A stretch of DNA of 11,583 bases from assembly GCA_018333405.1 (NCBI GenBank), contig JAGXSR010000053.1:1-11583 (forward strand), in the 5' to 3' direction. Shown here piece after piece: positions 1 through 6,155 of the stretch (positions within the stretch are counted from its first letter, which is position 1; every line of letters begins with the position of its first letter). The notes under the pieces are model-generated. The model saw only the letters and a list, made by a program, of their open reading frames with translations, was not told the DNA's origin and made no database searches. Source of the stretch: Dethiobacter sp. GTDB taxonomy: Bacteria > Bacillota > Dethiobacteria > DTU022. Made by a program: the position numbers and the translations under genes.

Positions 1-466
1 TGGGCTTCAGGATAAAGAGAGCGAGGGCCGGTGCCAGTCCGGGGAGGACCAGGCCCGTTTGCCAGTAAATCAGGCCGGCCAAGGCCAGGAAAAGGAGGGC
101 GGCATAGGTGACCAGCATGGCCGCCAAGCCGAAGTATTTGCCAAGAAGCAGGTCACGGCGTGTAAGGGGCCGGGCCGCCAGGGGATAAAGGGTGCCGTTC
201 TCGATTTCTCCCGCGATACTCCCCACGGCAGCCAGGATGGCCAGGCCGGATACCAGAAAGCCGGCGAGGTAGATCCCCATGCTAAATAGAGTGATAACCT
301 CCATCATTTCAAAAAAATCGGCGGTGGCGGGGTCGGTGCTGTGCGTTATGTCTCCCACAGTAAAGTGCAGTCCTGAACCATACAGGATGAGGAAGGCCAA
401 GGTGAGAAGGCCGACCAATAGAACGACTTTCTTGCGCCAAGCCTCCCGGAAGGTAAAGAGAGCCAT
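1..466 (-). CDS. ABC-2 type transporter permease, partial (C-terminus beyond the left edge)
   Basis: Membrane subunit of an ABC exporter; about 155 codons are visible, reading MALFTFREAWRKKVVLLVGL and onward, with no stop before the window edge. A short basic N-terminus leads into a hydrophobic helix at about residues 15-30. A polar stretch (HSTDPATADFFE) follows, then helices at about 58-80 and 113-137. The segment GEIENGTLYPLAARPLTRRD (about 84-103) is the cytoplasmic coupling motif typical of ABC-2 permeases. The ATG at 464-466 overlaps the TGA of the ATPase gene by one base (TGATG), so translation is probably coupled and the two proteins form one complex. The substrate cannot be told from the sequence. 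The family call is firm; the missing C-terminus would be needed for a closer one. Confidence 0.85.
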   Translation of the reverse strand, partial: MALFTFREAWRKKVVLLVGLLTLAFLILYGSGLHFTVGDITHSTDPATADFFEMMEVITLFSMGIYLAGFLVSGLAILAAVGSIAGEIENGTLYPLAARPLTRRDLLLGKYFGLAAMLVTYAALLFLALAGLIYWQTGLVLPGLAPALALFILKP

Positions 467-1383
467 CAGCCACATTCCAATTCACCCTCCTTTACCAGGT
501 GGACGAAGATGTCTTCCAGAGAATTGTGGCCGGGTGTCACTTCATAGATGCGGCAGCCTCCGGCCACCAGCCGGCTCACCAGAGCAGCGATCTCCTTGCG
601 GCCGTTTAAAGCAAGGGTGAGCCGGTCACCTTCCAGTTGCAGATCGGGGTGACTCCGGCGCAGTTCCAATGCCAGTTCTCCGGTCAGGCCGTCCAGCCTG
701 ATGGCGACCGTTACCGGGCCGGCTTGCAGTTCCTCCGGCCGGCCGTCGGCCACCACTGTGCCGCGGTTGATGATGGCCACGCGGTCGCAGACCTGCTCCA
801 CCTCGCTCAACAGGTGGCTGTTTAAAAAGATGGTCTTGCCGGCCCCCCTGAGTGTTAGGAGAATCTCCCGCACCTGGCGACGCCCTAAAGGATCCAGAGC
901 CGAGGTGGGCTCGTCCAGGAAGACCACCCGCGGGTCGCCCACTAAGGCGGTGGCTAGACCTAAGCGCTGCTGCATCCCTTTGCTGTAATTGGCTACAGGT
1001 TTTTGGCCCTCCCCGGCTAGCCCCACCAGTTCCAGGACTTCATGTGCGCGCCGTTTGGCGGTCCTGCCTTCCAGACCTGCCAAACGGGCGTGAAAGGTTA
1101 CAAGTTCTTCTCCCTTAAGCCAGCCGTGCAGGCGGAAGTTCTCTGGTAAAAACCCTACCTGGCAGCGGCCTCTGATGTCCTGGGGGGCGTAGCCGGCCAC
1201 CTTAGCCTCTCCGGCCGTGGGATACACCAATCCCAGCAGAATCTTCACCAAGGTGCTTTTACCGGCGCCGTTAGGGCCGAGGAAGCCGAAGATCTGCCCC
1301 TCCTCCACAGAGAGGCAGATGTCCCGGCAGGCTGCCTGCCGGCCGTACACTTTGGTCAGATTGCGGACTTCTATAATGACCAC
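466..1383 (-). CDS. ABC transporter ATP-binding protein (ABC-2 exporter family)
   Basis: Cytoplasmic ATPase of 305 residues that would power the permease encoded next to it. Visible motifs are Walker A GPNGAGKST (36-44), the signature YSKGMQQRL (133-141, a variant of LSGGQ usual in this exporter group), Walker B VVFLDEPTSALDP (from 153), and the switch histidine in NSHLLSEVEQ (H190). The Q-loop position reads FLPENF, also common in these exporters. Residues from about 220 form the C-terminal extension seen in drug, antibiotic and Na+ exporters of the NatA/CcmA type. The start is GTG at 1383; its G overlaps the TAG of the anti-sigma gene, and GGAGGT sits six bases upstream. The linked sigma/anti-sigma pair suggests expression is tied to an envelope or antibiotic stress signal, which is inference. 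Confidence 0.93.
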   Translation of the reverse strand: MVIIEVRNLTKVYGRQAACRDICLSVEEGQIFGFLGPNGAGKSTLVKILLGLVYPTAGEAKVAGYAPQDIRGRCQVGFLPENFRLHGWLKGEELVTFHARLAGLEGRTAKRRAHEVLELVGLAGEGQKPVANYSKGMQQRLGLATALVGDPRVVFLDEPTSALDPLGRRQVREILLTLRGAGKTIFLNSHLLSEVEQVCDRVAIINRGTVVADGRPEELQAGPVTVAIRLDGLTGELALELRRSHPDLQLEGDRLTLALNGRKEIAALVSRLVAGGCRIYEVTPGHNSLEDIFVHLVKEGELECG

Positions 1384-2522
1384 TATCTGACCTCCACTGC
1401 TGCCAGCAAGGCTTCTTCCAGGGGCAGGCCGCTGATGGCCCGCCAGCTGTCACCCTGGCGCCAGGCCAGGATCACGTCGCCTCCGTCGTCTGCACCGTCA
1501 ATGAAGTAGACACCCTGGTTGCCGTTGACCATGGCTTCCCCTGCCAGCAAATACCTTTGACCCACAATCTCCGGGATGGGCAGGGTATGCCGCCAGTCTT
1601 CAATGGCCGCCAGTTGCCGGCGGAAATTCTCGGGCAAGAACGGCAACTTCACCAGAGCCTGACGCAGGGAGGCCAGATCGACGTCCTGAGGAACTTCAAT
1701 AGTCAGGTCGCGGGCGGCGTAAAGGGCGAAACCTTGACCCGTTTGGCCGTATTGGGCCCGGAGAAGGGGTGGGATGTTGATAGTGATGGACTGACCCACC
1801 AGGGCAGGCGGCAACAGCACGGTACTGTGTCTTCTCAAGTAACTGTTGAGACTTTCCACATCGGGGGTAAAGGTAATCGTTGGTGGTTGCTCAACGATAA
1901 TCTCCCTCCTTTCTAGTCCGGCCATAGTGGCGGGCAGGTTAAGTTTCAGCCCGCTTAATTCCTCCACCTGGGCGGGATCGACTTCCACCCATTGATAATC
2001 TTGCTCGACCCGCACCCGGCCGAAATTCCGAATATCCACCTCGCCCCCCTGGCTGTCAATACCGTCAAAAAGTTCAGCCAGTTGGGCCATATCTTCGGGG
2101 GTGACCTCCACCACCTGGATCCTTTCCATGCGGAAGATATTCAGGAACTGGGCGGCCAGGCTGCGTCCCGGCGCCCAGCTTAAGAAGAGAGCCAGGGCCA
2201 GGACGGAGGCGGCCGCGCCGGCAAACCATTTGTAACGCTGAAACATGTTGACGAACCTCCTTGTATTAGTTGTTTTAGTAAGGGGCTGGCCGCTGCAGGG
2301 CAGATGAAGCCTGCGGGGCGTCTGCACCGGACGTTCCGTGGCCGCCGTTTCACGCCGGTAAGGCGCTAAAGCGGTGGTCGTGCTGCCGGCAAGTATTTCC
2401 AGGCTATGCAGCCGTTCCCGGCAGACAGCACAGCCCGCCAGGTGGCCCGCCACCCGGACCGACGTATCCATATCCAGTTCACCGTCAAGATAGGTTTGAA
2501 GAAGGCCCTCTTCGGGACACAC
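1383..2522 (-). CDS. Zinc-finger (zf-HC2) transmembrane anti-sigma factor
   Basis: Predicted anti-sigma factor of 379 residues for the ECF sigma factor encoded just upstream. The N-terminal domain (MCPEEGLLQTYLDGELD) carries the zinc-binding anti-sigma pattern HLAGCAVC (H27, C31, C34), with C2 as the likely fourth ligand. A variable linker runs to about residue 92 and a single membrane helix lies at about 99-116. The large C-terminal part (about 120-379) is probably extracytoplasmic and could be the signal-receiving region; I recognise no named domain there. I chose GTG at 2522 because AAGGGAG lies eight bases upstream and it places C2 as in the family; GTG at 2531 and TTG at 2561 are also in frame. 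The gene overlaps the end of the sigma gene by 38 bases and the ATPase gene by one. It contains a strong internal ribosome site, described separately. Confidence 0.8.
   Translation of the reverse strand: MCPEEGLLQTYLDGELDMDTSVRVAGHLAGCAVCRERLHSLEILAGSTTTALAPYRRETAATERPVQTPRRLHLPCSGQPLTKTTNTRRFVNMFQRYKWFAGAAASVLALALFLSWAPGRSLAAQFLNIFRMERIQVVEVTPEDMAQLAELFDGIDSQGGEVDIRNFGRVRVEQDYQWVEVDPAQVEELSGLKLNLPATMAGLERREIIVEQPPTITFTPDVESLNSYLRRHSTVLLPPALVGQSITINIPPLLRAQYGQTGQGFALYAARDLTIEVPQDVDLASLRQALVKLPFLPENFRRQLAAIEDWRHTLPIPEIVGQRYLLAGEAMVNGNQGVYFIDGADDGGDVILAWRQGDSWRAISGLPLEEALLAAVEVR
2244..2262 (-). promoter_or_regulatory. Internal ribosome binding site and in-frame ATG inside the anti-sigma gene
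   Basis: Read on the minus strand, a perfect AAGGAGGT (2262-2255) is followed after eight bases by ATG (2246-2244). This ATG is in the reading frame of the anti-sigma gene (residue M93). It is the best Shine-Dalgarno in the left block. Starting here gives a 287-residue protein beginning MFQRYKWFAG, which keeps the membrane helix and outer domain but lacks the zinc-finger sigma-binding domain. The upstream stretch is A/T-rich and leader-like. The match and spacing are seen directly; use in the cell is inferred. Confidence 0.45.
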
Positions 2523-3027
2523 GGTCGCCACTCCCTTCTGATTCGTTGTACAAACCGGCAAACTGCCGACGTGCCCGGGCCAGGATGGTGCCCACCGAAT
2601 GCTTATCTACCGCGATGACTGATGCAATCTCGGCATAACTATAGCCGTCATTTTTTAACAGCAGGCAGACGCGGTCCCGTGGCGGCATCTTCGACAGGCA
2701 TTGGTGGACCAGCCGAGCCTCCTGACTGCGCATGACCGCCTCCTCCAGGGGAATGACACCGATTTCCTCCCGGCATTGACCTTCCTCGCGGCAACGGCGC
2801 CGTTCTTCGCCGCGCAGGTGGTTGTAGGCCAAATTGGTGGCCACCCGCAACAGCCAACCGCTCAAGTTGTTTTTTTCACGTGGCGGCCTGTGGTGCAGCT
2901 TGAGGAAGGCTTCCTGGGTAAGGTCTTCGGCCGCCGCCCGCTCTCCGAGAAGGTAGTAAAGCCGCCGGTATACCTGGGTATAGTAGCTTTGAAACAAGGC
3001 CTCGAATTCATCCGGCGTGATGACCAT
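2485..3027 (-). CDS. ECF-family RNA polymerase sigma factor
   Basis: Sigma-70 family factor of the extracytoplasmic-function class, 180 residues. Region 2 covers about residues 8-75, with the core-binding and -10-recognition signature ERAAAEDLTQEAFLKLH and SGWLLRVATNLAYNHLRGEE. Region 4, a helix-turn-helix for the -35 element, covers about 105-160 (LSKMPPRDRVCLLL, YSYAEIASVIAVDKHSVGTI). Region 3 is absent, as expected for ECF factors. The start chosen is ATG at 3027, which gives a normal N-terminus; the GGAGG just before it is unusually close (one base), and a second AGGAG lies 13 bases away. It heads the unit that encodes its own zinc-finger inhibitor and an ABC exporter, so it probably controls this unit and other genes. 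The exact ECF group is not assigned. Confidence 0.92.
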   Translation of the reverse strand: MVITPDEFEALFQSYYTQVYRRLYYLLGERAAAEDLTQEAFLKLHHRPPREKNNLSGWLLRVATNLAYNHLRGEERRRCREEGQCREEIGVIPLEEAVMRSQEARLVHQCLSKMPPRDRVCLLLKNDGYSYAEIASVIAVDKHSVGTILARARRQFAGLYNESEGSGDRVSRRGPSSNLS

Positions 3028-3390
3028 TCCTCCCTTGCAACTCCTGCTATAACTATAACACCGGCAAAGGGGATTTTGTGACAAGACTTGTGCCGTTAAG
3101 CCTGAAATTTACCTGTTTCCAGTACAAATATATCGATCTGTTCATCTAATACTTTATGCTACTTACCACCTGCAGATATATCAGTCACCTTTTCGATAGT
3201 GCCGGCAGAAGATTGAGAGCTGCCATTGAAATATTCAGATCAATAACAGATTCTCGTAGTCTAAGAAGGCAGCCAAGTTAACTGAGAGATAAAATTATAC
3301 CTCAAATTAAGGGCTGTCCCTTTACCACATTCCTGCCTGCGCCTGCATAGTATGTATTACAATCAGTATTCGGCAAAGGGATGGTTGTAC
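3028..3390. other. Divergent intergenic region between the sigma operon and the peptidase gene
   Basis: About 360 bases with no convincing gene, more A/T-rich than its neighbours. Its left end holds the possible sigma-operon promoter. Positions 3103-3239 on the minus strand contain a short open stretch interrupted by one TAG, discussed as a possible decayed coding remnant. A five-base inverted repeat AAGGG/CCCTT lies near 3309-3322. No clear promoter for the plus-strand peptidase gene was identified. An in-frame ATG at 3352 exists but lacks a ribosome site and was not used as the start. Confidence 0.5.
3055..3084 (-). promoter_or_regulatory. Possible housekeeping promoter of the sigma/anti-sigma/ABC operon
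   Basis: On the minus strand TTGTCA (3084-3079, five of six matches to TTGACA) is followed after 18 bases by TGTTAT (3060-3055, four of six matches to TATAAT). A further TATAGT overlaps downstream at 3057-3052 but would need a 21-base spacer. The leader to the sigma ATG would be about 20-25 bases. A GGAAAC further upstream could be part of an ECF-type -35 element, but I found no convincing partner -10. Confidence 0.35.
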
Positions 3391-4440
3391 ATGAATAACA
3401 GGAATAAACTCAGTAAAATGTGCCGGCGAAATTTAATGAAAAAACCGAATGTAATTGGTGTCGGGATGGGATGCCGGCATAAGAACGGTCAAATGACAGA
3501 CGTCCCGGCGATAGTGGTGTTGGTTTCGAAAAAAATACCGAGGGAGGATTTGCACTTAAATGCTGTCGTGCCGCGCTCTGTACGGGGAAATATTGTGGAT
3601 GTGATAGAAATAGGCGAAGTCAGGCTGCTTGGTCAAGAAGTGGGGCAATTTGAGGAAAATTCTGCAGCTGCAGGGAGTCGCCTCCGCCGTTACCGTCCCG
3701 CGCCCGGCGGCGTAAGCGTCGGACACTTCAAAATTTCCGCAGGCACGTTGGGTGCGGCGGTAAAAGAAAAAGGCGGCGGCCGGCGCTTAATCCTCTCCAA
3801 CAACCATGTGTTGGCAAATACTTCTGCGGGAAATGATGGGCGGTCGGCGATAGGAGACGCAGTGCTGCAACCCGGCGCCTATGATGGCGGAACGGCAAAC
3901 ACGGATACTTTTGCGCTTTTAAAACGGTTTGTTCCGCTCAAGCGCACTCTTCAACGCTCGCCCTGCGCCATAGCCGGCAGATGGGAGAAGATGGCGAACC
4001 AAGCTCTGCATCTTTTTGCGCCGCACTACCGGATTAACCTGCAAAAAGTGTACGCTCGGGGCAATCTGGTTGATGCCGCCGTGGCTGCTCCGCTTAACGA
4101 TGCTGATCTGGCGGATGAGATTTTAGGGCTGGGCCGGGTGAACAGAATTGCCGATGCAACCGTAGGGCAAATTATTCGTTTCAGCGGCCGGACCAGTGGT
4201 CTGGTTCAAGGTAACATCATTGCAGAGGATGTTAGCCTGTTTATAACTATGGATTCAGGCGAACAGCTGTATTTTGTGGATCAGCTGATCGCAAGCGCAG
4301 TGTGCCGTCCCGGGGACAGCGGTTCCCTGCTGGTAGATATTCAGAACCAGGCGGTGGGCCTTCTGTTTGCCGGTTCAGACAAAGTCAGTGTGTGCAACCG
4401 TATTGACCACGTGTGCCGGCTGCTCGAGATAGAGTTCTAG
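3391..4440 (+). CDS. Trypsin-fold serine peptidase-like protein (possibly Nal1-like), apparently not exported
   Basis: A 349-residue protein with the chymotrypsin/trypsin catalytic arrangement: His139 in ILSNNHVLAN, Asp228 in GNLVDAAVAAP, and Ser310 in RPGDSGSLLVD. Order, spacing and local sequence (GDSGS, and DAAVA in place of the usual DIAVL) fit the trypsin-like group that includes the plant Nal1 C-terminal domain and bacterial relatives. Residues 1-80 (KPNVIGVGMGCRHKNG) resemble the N-terminal domain of such bacterial proteins. No signal peptide or membrane helix is visible, so it is probably cytoplasmic, unusual for this fold. ATG at 3391 is chosen because AAAGGGA lies nine bases upstream. 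Five cysteines are present (11, 28, 192, 305, 335, plus 342 near the end gives six), with no obvious disulfide pattern. Target and role are unknown. Confidence 0.8.
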   Translation: MNNRNKLSKMCRRNLMKKPNVIGVGMGCRHKNGQMTDVPAIVVLVSKKIPREDLHLNAVVPRSVRGNIVDVIEIGEVRLLGQEVGQFEENSAAAGSRLRRYRPAPGGVSVGHFKISAGTLGAAVKEKGGGRRLILSNNHVLANTSAGNDGRSAIGDAVLQPGAYDGGTANTDTFALLKRFVPLKRTLQRSPCAIAGRWEKMANQALHLFAPHYRINLQKVYARGNLVDAAVAAPLNDADLADEILGLGRVNRIADATVGQIIRFSGRTSGLVQGNIIAEDVSLFITMDSGEQLYFVDQLIASAVCRPGDSGSLLVDIQNQAVGLLFAGSDKVSVCNRIDHVCRLLEIEF

Positions 4441-4587
4441 ATCCTGGATTCTCAATTGCTCGCGTAAGGAAACCATTCATTGGCTAGAGGATCTGTTGAG
4501 TAAAATATAGAAATAATAACTCAATACTGATCTTGGTGGGCACTGGTGAGGCAGAGATCCACTACTAAAGAAAGAGGATGATCAATC
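4441..4587 (+). promoter_or_regulatory. Spacer before the nitroreductase gene, with a possible operator-like inverted repeat
   Basis: Between the peptidase and nitroreductase genes, TTGAGT (4496-4501) and ACTCAA (4519-4524) form an inverted repeat around a 17-base A/T-rich centre; it extends to eight pairs if a G-T pair is allowed. TAAAAT at 4501-4506 could be a -10 element, but its best -35 (TTGGCT, 4480-4485) is only 15 bases away. AGAGG at 4573-4577 is the ribosome site for the GTG at 4588. No terminator for the peptidase gene was seen. Confidence 0.25.
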
Positions 4588-5214
4588 GTGAGTATTGATT
4601 TTCATCAGTTGGTATTATCCCGCCGATCGATTAGAAAATTTATGAGTCAGGCGGTATCAAATGAAGATCTGGTTTTAATCCTGGAAGCAGCCAGGCTGGC
4701 GCCGTCGGGAACAAACCGGCAACCCTGGCGGTTTGTCCTGCTGACAGAGGCGCCGGACCGTGAAAAAATTGCCGGGGCGGTGATCCAGCCGTTTGTCATA
4801 GAGGCGCCGGCCGTATTTGTTTGCTGTATAGATAAGGGTGCGTTTACTCGCGGTTTAGTTGAGCAGCGCTTGAGTGAACTAGTGGATGCCGGTGCGGTAT
4901 CCCGGGAAGCGGCCGGGATTATTTATAGACGAAAGATGCCGGACAAGGTAGAAGACGTGGTCATACCCGGCTTCGCCTATCTGGATTTAGGGATCGCTAT
5001 TGAACACATGGTCTTGCAGGCCACGGCCTTGGGTTTGGGCAGCTGCTGGGTCCGCCTGTTTAATCCGGATCAGGTCCATGAGTCGTTGAGCTTGTCTCCC
5101 GAAATGGAAGTGGTGGCGCTGCTGCCGGTTGGTTACCCTGCGGAAACCCCTCTGCCGCGGCCTCGTTTCTCTTCCGCTCAGATACTTCTGAAAGCCGGTA
5201 GCACGATACTATAA
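4588..5214 (+). CDS. Nitroreductase-family FMN-dependent oxidoreductase
   Basis: A 208-residue flavoprotein of the nitroreductase superfamily, which uses FMN and NAD(P)H to reduce nitro groups, quinones or related acceptors. Family hallmarks are the N-terminal SRRSIRKFM (11-19, FMN phosphate contacts), RLAPSGTNRQPWRFVLL (36-52), GLGSCWVRLFNPDQV (149-163) and the near-terminal LLPVGYPAE (178-186). Length and order are normal for the family, and no fused ferredoxin domain is present. The start is GTG at 4588, with AGAGG ten bases upstream; it puts the SRRSIR motif at its usual distance from the N-terminus. The physiological substrate cannot be inferred. It stands alone between the peptidase and the phosphate block and may be separately transcribed. 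Confidence 0.93.
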   Translation: MSIDFHQLVLSRRSIRKFMSQAVSNEDLVLILEAARLAPSGTNRQPWRFVLLTEAPDREKIAGAVIQPFVIEAPAVFVCCIDKGAFTRGLVEQRLSELVDAGAVSREAAGIIYRRKMPDKVEDVVIPGFAYLDLGIAIEHMVLQATALGLGSCWVRLFNPDQVHESLSLSPEMEVVALLPVGYPAETPLPRPRFSSAQILLKAGSTIL

Positions 5215-5280
5215 TAATTAATTTTCATTCTCCTGCGCTCGCTTGAGCCATATTTTTGTCCCGGGATCGGTTGATCACAC

Positions 5281-5310
5281 TTGAAGCAATACATTTTAGA
5301 CGGATATAAA
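5281..5310 (+). promoter_or_regulatory. Possible promoter of the phoP-phoR genes
   Basis: TTGAAG (5281-5286) and TATAAA (5305-5310) are separated by 18 bases, a fair match to a housekeeping promoter, 38 bases before the GTG start of the response regulator. No phased TTAACA repeats occur here, so this copy does not look strongly autoregulated by PhoP. A weak GCTC/GAGC hairpin followed by five T residues near 5239-5257 might end nitroreductase transcription. Confidence 0.4.
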
Positions 5311-5348
5311 ACGGCGCAGCCGAGAGAGGCAAGTTTAAGGAGGACACT

Positions 5349-6077
5349 GTGGAAAAGGGAGATAAAACGAGCAGGCGAACCGTCCTCGTGGTGGACGATG
5401 AGCCGGATCTGGTCAAGCTTCTGGCCTTTAACCTTGAAAAAGAAGGGTACATTGTTCATGTTGCCTCTTCCGGCGCGGATGCGGTTGCTGCTGCCCTGCA
5501 ATCTCCTCCGGACTTAATGATTTTGGATGTGATGCTTCCGGAGTTGGACGGGCTGGAAGTATGCCGCCGCCTCAGGGCATTTGAGCAGACTGCGTCGATA
5601 CCCATCCTGATGCTCTCGGCCCGCAGAGAAGAGCTGGATAAGGTGCTGGGCCTGGAAATGGGAGCGGACGATTATGTGGTTAAGCCGTTCAGTGTGCGCG
5701 AGCTGGTAGCCCGGGTGCGGGCAATGCTGCGCCGTCAGGAGCGGCTGCTCGGCTCTGTGCCGGAACAGGACCCGGCCCTGATCTCCGGTGATCTTGCTCT
5801 CTACCCTGAACGCCATCAGGCTTTTGTCCGGAATACTCCGTGTTCACTGACTTTAAAAGAGTTTTCCCTGCTTCATTTACTAATGGCTAACGCCGGCAAA
5901 GTGATGACCCGGGAGATTTTGCTGGAGAAAGTATGGGGTTACGAGGCGGATATCGATACCAGAACCGTGGATGTGCATATCCGCTTTCTTAGACAGAAGA
6001 TTGAAGAAGATCCGGCTGTCCCTGTATATATTGAAACTGTCCGGGGCGTAGGTTACCGGTTTGCCAAGCGGGGATAA
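5349..6077 (+). CDS. phoP: Phosphate-regulon response regulator, PhoB/PhoP type (OmpR family)
   Basis: A 242-residue two-component response regulator. The receiver domain (about 10-128) has the acidic pair D16-D17 in VVDDEPD, the phospho-acceptor D60 in LMILDVMLPELDG, S90 in LMLSARREE and the conserved lysine K112 in VVKPF. A winged-helix DNA-binding domain of the OmpR/PhoB class follows (about 145-240), with TLKEFSLLHLLMANAGKV and the end signature VDVHIRFLRQKIEEDP and ETVRGVGYRF. GTG at 5349 is the start, with AAGGAGG five bases upstream. The histidine kinase gene follows after 78 bases, and pstB, phoU and a Pho box lie downstream, which makes a phosphate-starvation role the best call. The choice of phoP over phoB is a naming convention. 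Confidence 0.9.
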   Translation: MEKGDKTSRRTVLVVDDEPDLVKLLAFNLEKEGYIVHVASSGADAVAAALQSPPDLMILDVMLPELDGLEVCRRLRAFEQTASIPILMLSARREELDKVLGLEMGADDYVVKPFSVRELVARVRAMLRRQERLLGSVPEQDPALISGDLALYPERHQAFVRNTPCSLTLKEFSLLHLLMANAGKVMTREILLEKVWGYEADIDTRTVDVHIRFLRQKIEEDPAVPVYIETVRGVGYRFAKRG

Positions 6078-6155
6078 AGCGCCTTGTTCACCCGATCCAG
6101 ACATTCTTGATCAGATGAAATACTTCGCTTCGTATTTAGTGAGGAGGCGGACGGT

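Noticed and set aside
279..1118. Several overlapping plus-strand open frames (279-620, 637-825, 701-988, 852-1118)
   Set aside because: They lie opposite the ABC ATPase and permease genes, whose motifs are clear; their translations are Pro/Arg-rich, low-complexity and without recognisable domains, as expected for shadows in GC-rich DNA.
1557..2183. Plus-strand open frames opposite the anti-sigma gene (1557-1916, 1992-2183)
   Set aside because: Antisense to a gene with zinc-finger and membrane features; no ribosome sites or domains support them.
2701..3081. A 126-residue plus-strand open frame opposite the sigma factor gene
   Set aside because: The minus-strand frame has full ECF sigma regions 2 and 4; this is its shadow.
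3028..3084. Upstream TTG start (3084) for the sigma factor, adding 19 residues
   Set aside because: The added residues precede the normal ECF N-terminus, have no ribosome site and would run through the likely promoter.
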